Positions 62,309 to 64,000 of a stretch of 64,000 nt of DNA are shown piece by piece. This DNA comes from Trichoplusia ni (Eukaryota > Arthropoda > Insecta > Lepidoptera > Noctuidae): the NCBI RefSeq assembly GCF_003590095.1, contig NC_039492.1, forward strand, positions 3,720,001 to 3,784,000. Reading direction: 5' to 3'. The notes below the pieces were generated by a model. That model saw only the letters and a program-made list of their open reading frames with translations, did no database searches and was not told where the DNA came from. Each line of letters starts with the position of its first letter. Within the stretch, counting starts at the first letter, position 1. Both the position numbers and the translations under genes were made by a program.

Positions 62309-62424
62309 CCTACTACCAAACTTTAAAGTGATTTTTGCCGTTGTAAGAAAGAGATGCTGCTCTACGTATATCGCTCTCTCTTTTTAACAACAGCATCAAG
62401 ATAGCTGTGCGATGTCGTGGTAAG
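62309..62424. repeat. Foldback hairpin element, copy R
   Basis: Left arm CCTACTACCAAACTTTAAAG, right arm CGATGTCGTGGTAAGG. The core reads GTTGTAAGAAAGAGATGCTG, CTCTACG, then ATCGCTCTCTCTTTTTAAC. Confidence 0.6.
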
Positions 62425-64000
62425 GTATCTGGACCTATTAGCGGCCGGCAATAAATTGGACCAAATTGAGTTATCGACAGAGATCTCGTGTTTTTGCCAA
62501 GTCTTTGTAAAGCAAAGGGCTCGCATCGAATCTCTTGTGGCACAGCTTTTTCTAAGGTTTAATGACTTCGGCTTGGCCTTCAGATGTCTGATTGAATTTT
62601 TGTTCAGGAATTAGTGTCTTAAGTTATGTAATGTCATGTTTATTTTGTTAAGGTTTTTGTTGTTGATTTTGACGAATAGTTTTGTTGACTTTGCAATTTC
62701 TTTTTTAGAGTTTCGTATTTAAAGGTAAAAAGAGAATAATATAACTGTTCATCTCAAATTATCAACTGCTATGCTTAGCAGTGGAAATATTTACTGATTT
62801 CTATTATATTTCAATTTGTTAGTGGATTTGTCCCACAACCGATTTATTATCCTTAGCCTATTTGTGTGAAACCCTCGCCGAAGCAGGTCCGAATCGTATT
62901 TTGCCGGATTTTTCTCGAATCACTATTAATAATTTAATCTTAAGTTTCTGATAATCCACGCATTACATTCCTTTTGGACGCGATCTGAAAAATCCATGAC
63001 CACCAAATAAACTGTTTCAAATTATACAAACCATCATTACCTATAATAATTTCTGAACATTAACAAAAAAAAAATCATTCTGCCTATACAAACAGGAAAT
63101 CGAATTTAATTAACAGAAAGCATTTTCATAATAAACCACAATATTCGTAAACAGGAATATTATTGGGGAAATTTCGCTTAACCATACAATTGTTATCAAT
63201 ATTTTAATTGTGAATATTAATTAAAATATCCCGGCAAATAATTGAATTTGGCATTTGGAAAATTTACAAGTTAACTTCATTAGTAGCGAGGAAATTATCC
63301 TGTGAACCAATTAATGTATTTACGTTTACTGTGTTATCGGTTTTTACGGTTTATCCGTAGATTGTTACCTTATAGCATCGTAACTAGGATGTCCGCACTG
63401 ATTGTGATATTAATAGGTTTGAAATCATGGTACTAGGTTTAATAAAACACGTATATAGTAAAATATATATTCATTAGGTATTGATATAGAACTACCACAA
63501 AAAATGCAAGATATTAAATCGTAAAGATAAATATTGGATATATCTTAATTTCCATGCTTTGAATTGATAGTGTTAGATTTAGTTTTTCTGCGAAAGAATG
63601 AAAATGAAGGAAATAAGCGTAATTGTAAGTGGATTTTAATTAAGTGTCAAACTACTAAGCGCTTTTGAGTGATCACCCATGTATCCATGTGTACGTACCA
63701 GTGAGTGGAATACTTTTAAAGAAAGCTCTATTACAACTAAATAATATTAATAGTAATAATCTGTTGTACCTGGATAAAAATACCTATCAAAGAAACTTCA
63801 GGTTAAAAGTACTTAGACATTCTCTACAAAGTCCGTTTCGAACAAATAAAGAAAGCAAACGCCCACTTCACCCGAGTAATTTAGAACGAATACGAAATAA
63901 ATATCGATTTAAACAAACACGATTGTGTTTCGATTCGATTAATCGCGAAGCACTTTAAATTCGCTCACAACACGCAAATAATGTTTTAATTCAAAACACT
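62425..64000. other. Gene-free, AT-rich right end
   Basis: No repeat or gene is identified. The 97-codon frame at 63665-63958 starts at TTG, is Lys/Arg/Asn-rich and shows no domain. Confidence 0.35.

Noticed and set aside
63665..63958. 97-codon ORF at the right end
   Set aside because: It starts at TTG, is composition-biased, has no domain and shows no splice or polyadenylation context.
1..64000. CRISPR array, bacterial operon or integrated prophage
   Set aside because: No regularly spaced direct repeats, no bacterial gene density, and repeat families are clearly lepidopteran.

Overview
The window looks like lepidopteran (moth or butterfly) nuclear DNA. It is AT-rich and almost free of coding sequence. 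It carries repeat families typical of that order: Helitron-like elements ending in CTAG with 3' ends reading GCGGGCAACAGCTAGT, several tRNA-derived SINEs, 5'-truncated LINE tails with a GRPRKRW..D motif, and short inverted-repeat elements. No rRNA gene, intact tRNA gene, CRISPR array or complete multi-exon gene was seen. Family names below are from memory and motif reading, because no search could be run.

The only convincing protein-coding feature is a first coding exon on the minus strand (51133 down to 50896). It has an insect-like start context, an in-frame stop just upstream of the ATG, and a GTGAGT splice donor. It encodes an eh1-like repressor motif (SSFSIRNLV) near residue 60. The placement and spelling of the motif fit the amino end of an HMX/NK5-type homeodomain transcription factor, but no homeodomain exon is visible in the window. 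I therefore read 1-50895 as the 3'-going first intron of this gene, which runs off the left edge. The region right of 51134 is then the 5' leader, a CpG-rich promoter zone (about 51478-51660) and upstream flank. GC-rich islands scattered through the presumed intron and upstream flank are candidate cis-regulatory modules: 6640-7262, 15230-15420, 19690-19870, 20820-21010, 21410-21840, 27170-27480, 28500-28800, 29520-29720, 30210-30310, 56340-56460 and 58850-58960. One upstream block (54330-54402) has a textbook TCF/Pangolin HMG site directly joined to a Helper site.

The repeat landscape explains most of the other structure. The most striking part is a dispersed family of about 120-bp foldback elements. 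Each has a 50-55-nt hairpin core (arms like GAGCGAGAYRGCGCTCTAC and its complement) inside outer arms starting near CCTACCA. I count about 16 good copies and 2 scraps, at 2.7, 5.6, 5.9, (8.3), 23.3, 25.1, 26.0, 34.6, 35.2, (42.2), 44.4, 46.4, 48.6, 49.0, 49.6, 58.2, 60.2 and 62.3 kb. A SINE that appears to derive from 5S rRNA occurs three times. One copy sits in the right end of a foldback element and is flanked by a 13-bp target-site duplication.

Two weaker coding candidates are recorded with low confidence: an 84-codon ORF with a carboxy-terminal hydrophobic segment (16084-16338, plus) and a 151-codon ORF (19420-19875, minus). Other short ORFs are treated as chance or repeat-derived. A 140-codon ORF at 40390-40812, for example, runs through a terminal-inverted-repeat element.
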